From assembly GCF_002160525.1 (NCBI RefSeq), contig NZ_NFKT01000005.1, forward strand, positions 62,001 through 126,000: a stretch of DNA of 64,000 nucleotides, written 5' to 3'. Below, piece after piece: positions 61,357 through 64,000 of the stretch. Below the pieces are notes generated by a model. The model was not told the origin of the DNA. It saw only the letters and a list, made by a program, of their open reading frames with translations, and ran no database searches. How positions within the stretch are numbered: position 1 is the stretch's first letter; each line of letters starts with the position of its first letter. Both the position numbers and the translations under genes were made by a program. This DNA is from Lachnoclostridium sp. An169 (GTDB taxonomy: Bacteria; Bacillota; Clostridia; Lachnospirales; Lachnospiraceae).

Positions 61357-62619
61357 ATGGATTGTACTCAAAGACTGCTGAAATATGTTGTCATCCGCAC
61401 TCCCAGCGATGAAGAAAGCACTTCCGTCCCCTCCAGCGCCTGCCAGTTTGAACTGGCATGGCAGCTCCACAGGGAACTGTTCACCATGGGAATCACGGAT
61501 GTCAAAGTAGACACCGACTGTTATCTGTACGCACACATACCGCCCACTCCCGGATATGAGCAGTGCCCGAAGATCGGATTCATCGCCCATCTGGATACGG
61601 TATCCGACTTCTGTGACCACCGCATTACACCTGTAATCCACGAGGACTACAACGGCAGGGAACTCCCCCTCGGGGACAGCGGACGGGTTCTGTCTCCGGA
61701 AATGTTCCCACACCTGAAGGACCTTGCAGGGAGGACACTGATTACCGGTGACGGCACAACCATTCTCGGAGCGGACGACAAAGCCGGAGTCGCGGAGATC
61801 ATGACCATGGCAGAACGGATCCTCGAAGAAGAGATCCCCCACGGTCCTGTCTCCATTGCCTTTACTCCGGATGAGGAGATCGGCATGGGCGCGTCCCATT
61901 TTAATCTGGAGGCATTCGGCGCAGATTTCGCCTACACGGTGGACGGAGACACAGAAGGTGAGATCCAGTATGAAAATTTCAACGCCTGCAAGGCGGAATT
62001 TGTCATCCGCGGTGTCAACGTACACCCCGGCTCAGCCAAAGACATTATGGTAAATGCCGCTCTTGTCGCATCCGAGATCAACTCCATGCTCCCTGCCGGC
62101 GAGACGCCGCGGGATACGGAGGGCTATGAGGGATTCTATCACCTGACAGATATGCACGGTGACGTGGCAGAAGCTGTAATCCGCTATATCATCCGCGATC
62201 ACAGTGCGGAACATTTCGCAGAAAGAAAAGAAGTGCTTCGCAGAATCGAAAAAGAACTCAATAAAAAGTACGGCCGGGGAACAGTATCCCTGACCCTCAC
62301 GGACCAGTACCTCAATATGTCCGAGATCATCTCCGGCTGTATGCATCTGATCCATAACGCAGAAGAGGCATGCCGCCGCTGTGGCGTCACACCTCTGATT
62401 CTCCCCATCCGCGGTGGCACGGACGGGGCTCAGTTAAGTTTCAAAGGGCTCCCCTGTCCGAATCTCGGGACAGGCGGTCACGGATATCACGGCCCCTATG
62501 AGCATATCACTTCCGAAGGAATGGAGGCCGCCTGCAGCGTACTCCTGGAACTGGTAAAGCTCTATGCTAATGGCTGCCCGCGCCCAACCGCGGAACTTCC
62601 TGACCCCGCAGCTCAATAA
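61357..62619 (+). CDS. pepT: Peptidase T (tripeptide aminopeptidase)
   Basis: The 420-residue M20 metallopeptidase removes N-terminal residues from tripeptides. The zinc sites are visible: His in FIAHLDTVSDF, Asp in LGADDKAGVAEIM, Glu-Glu in TPDEEIGMGA, Asp in YTVDGDTEGE and His in GTGGHGYHGPYE. The GADDKAG motif is specific to PepT. AAAGGAGCC lies 8 nt upstream. The last 53 nt overlap the 3' end of clpX on the other strand. Confidence 0.95.
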   Translation: MDCTQRLLKYVVIRTPSDEESTSVPSSACQFELAWQLHRELFTMGITDVKVDTDCYLYAHIPPTPGYEQCPKIGFIAHLDTVSDFCDHRITPVIHEDYNGRELPLGDSGRVLSPEMFPHLKDLAGRTLITGDGTTILGADDKAGVAEIMTMAERILEEEIPHGPVSIAFTPDEEIGMGASHFNLEAFGADFAYTVDGDTEGEIQYENFNACKAEFVIRGVNVHPGSAKDIMVNAALVASEINSMLPAGETPRDTEGYEGFYHLTDMHGDVAEAVIRYIIRDHSAEHFAERKEVLRRIEKELNKKYGRGTVSLTLTDQYLNMSEIISGCMHLIHNAEEACRRCGVTPLILPIRGGTDGAQLSFKGLPCPNLGTGGHGYHGPYEHITSEGMEAACSVLLELVKLYANGCPRPTAELPDPAAQ

Positions 62620-64000
62620 TCGGGCCGCCGGTACCCTCGATATACTCCCGGGTAATAGTCACTGCGCCGATGCTGTCATCCTTGGGGATCTCATACATGA
62701 TATCCAGCATGAACTCCTCGATGATGGCGCGCAGCGCGCGGGCGCCGGTATCTTTCTCCATGGCTTTCTCCGCGATGGCTTCCAGTGCCCCGTCGTCAAA
62801 TTCCAGTTTCACCTCATCCAGAGCCAGAAGCTTCTGGTACTGTTTGAGAATCGCATTCTTCGGCTCCTTGAGGATCTTCACAAGCATATCCTTGTCCAGT
62901 CCCTTCAGAGTGAAGATGATGGGCAGACGTCCCAGGAACTCCGGAATCATTCCGAATTTTCTCAGATCTTCCACCGTCACTTTCGAGAGGATATCCTTGT
63001 CATGCTCATACTTGTCCTTCAGTTCCGCATTAAATCCCATGGAAGTTTTCTTCGACAGGCGCTCCCGGATAATCTCTTCCAGATCCGGAAATGCGCCGCC
63101 GCAGATAAAGAGAATATTTTTTGTGTTCACCGTTGTCAGCGGCACCATGGCATTCTTGCTGTTGGCGCCCACCGGCACCTCCACCTCGCTTCCCTCCAGA
63201 AGCTTGAGCATTCCCTGCTGCACAGACTCGCCGCTGACATCTCTCTGGTTGGAATTGCGCTTTTTGGCAATCTTGTCGATCTCGTCAATAAAGATAATGC
63301 CCTGTTCCGCCTTCTCCACATCGTTGTCCGCCGCGGCAAGTAGCTTGGATACCACGCTCTCGATATCATCGCCTATGTATCCGGCCTCGGTAAGAGAGGT
63401 TGCATCCGTAATCGCAAGGGGCACGTCCAGCAGACGGGCAAGTGTTTTCACAAGGTAGGTCTTTCCGCTTCCCGTAGGTCCGATCATCAGCATGTTTGAC
63501 TTCTCGATCTCAATGTCGTCCATGGTATCTGTCGCCACCCGTTTATAGTGGTTGTAAACCGCCACAGACATGGCTTTCTTGGCATACTCCTGCCCTACCA
63601 CATACTCGTCCAGCCTCGCCTTGATCTTGTGGGGAGCCGGAATGTTCCGGATGTCAAGCTGATGGAACTCCTTCGGCTTCTCCTTCTTTTTCTTGATCTT
63701 CTGCTGCCTGGGCTGCATATTCTCAAGGTCGGACATATTCAGGAACTGCACGCCCGGTATGTTCATCAGCCGGTTCAGATCCACCGAACCGTTTGTCATG
63801 GCGTCAAAGCTCCTCTGCATACAGTCCGGGCACACCGTAATATTGTTCGGCAGGTCGATCATCCTGCCTGTCACGCTCTCCGGGCGGTGGCAGATAAAAC
63901 AGATCTTCTCATAGCCGTCTTCCTTTTCCCCGGATCTGTTCTGACCGGAGGAGACAACTTCTTTTCCGCCGTCTTTTTTCTCCGAACCTTCCTGATCCTT
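62567..64000 (-). CDS. clpX: ATP-dependent Clp protease ATP-binding subunit ClpX, partial (start outside window)
   Basis: The frame is open from the window edge to the stop at 62567 (477 residues visible). The N-terminal zinc-binding domain CFICHRPESVTG ... VCPDC (two C-x2-C pairs) lies upstream of the ATG at 63874, so that ATG is not the start. AAA+ motifs follow: Walker A GPTGSGKTYL, Walker B IIFIDEIDK, sensor and arginine finger region, and the pore loop GYIGDD (GYVG in most ClpX). ClpX unfolds substrates for ClpP. An unusual charged Lys/Glu/Gly/Ser-rich stretch precedes the zinc domain. Confidence 0.95.
   Translation of the reverse strand, partial: KDQEGSEKKDGGKEVVSSGQNRSGEKEDGYEKICFICHRPESVTGRMIDLPNNITVCPDCMQRSFDAMTNGSVDLNRLMNIPGVQFLNMSDLENMQPRQQKIKKKKEKPKEFHQLDIRNIPAPHKIKARLDEYVVGQEYAKKAMSVAVYNHYKRVATDTMDDIEIEKSNMLMIGPTGSGKTYLVKTLARLLDVPLAITDATSLTEAGYIGDDIESVVSKLLAAADNDVEKAEQGIIFIDEIDKIAKKRNSNQRDVSGESVQQGMLKLLEGSEVEVPVGANSKNAMVPLTTVNTKNILFICGGAFPDLEEIIRERLSKKTSMGFNAELKDKYEHDKDILSKVTVEDLRKFGMIPEFLGRLPIIFTLKGLDKDMLVKILKEPKNAILKQYQKLLALDEVKLEFDDGALEAIAEKAMEKDTGARALRAIIEEFMLDIMYEIPKDDSIGAVTITREYIEGTGGPIIELRGQEVPRLGAGSH

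Noticed and set aside
62567-63874. ATG at 63874 as clpX start
   Set aside because: The first zinc-binding Cys pair (CFIC) is encoded upstream in the same open frame, so the true start is outside the window.

Overview
The window looks like a chromosomal segment from a gut-type Clostridia, most likely a Lachnospiraceae. The evidence is the mid-GC content, strong AGGAGG ribosome binding sites, YesM/YesN-type sugar two-component genes, a CUT1 sugar ABC importer without its own ATPase, a pyrophosphate-type phosphofructokinase, DUF1700 and DUF2812 proteins, and tandem serine recombinases. No species call is possible from the sequence alone.

Region 1 (1-26040) is a large carbohydrate locus. A truncated MFS transporter is followed by a lipoprotein solute-binding protein (minus strand) and, divergently, two permeases, a GH13_18 sucrose-phosphorylase-type enzyme and two esterases. 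After a coiled-coil repeat protein, a seven-gene minus-strand block (18635 down to 8956) encodes six alpha/beta-hydrolase-family proteins and ends in a LacI regulator fused to a beta-lactamase-like serine hydrolase. Divergent from it is a YesM/YesN two-component system with an overlapping esterase-fold gene. A LacL/LacM heterodimeric beta-galactosidase closes the locus. In all there are nine alpha/beta-hydrolase-fold proteins, none with a visible signal peptide. Two of them have lost the nucleophilic serine. My reading is a system that imports an acylated glycoside or oligosaccharide, removes acyl groups in the cytoplasm, and phosphorolyses or hydrolyses the sugar. This is an inference; the substrate is unknown. 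Two LacI-type operators lie in the divergent promoter region.

Region 2 (26270-38934) is mixed accessory DNA: a MATE efflux pump, an HTH-MNT antitoxin with a broken HEPN toxin, an OmpR-family two-component system, a decayed Rpn-type nuclease gene, an AP2/zinc-knuckle protein, a phage-type integrase remnant, a multi-domain protein of unrecognised family that may be mobile, flavodoxin and membrane proteins, and a PadR/DUF2812 pair with its operator. Region 3 (39005-42853) holds two tandem serine recombinases, small companion genes, and an orphan sequence that looks like the variable repeat of a diversity-generating retroelement target; no reverse transcriptase is present here.

Region 4 (42962-64000) is mostly core: a seven-tRNA operon with a consensus promoter, a phosphodiesterase/RdgB/RNA methyltransferase operon, a BceRSAB-type peptide resistance module, thiC under a TPP riboswitch, a pseudokinase/Ig-like surface protein pair, UDP-galactopyranose mutase, phosphofructokinase, dihydroorotase, peptidase T and the start-truncated clpX.
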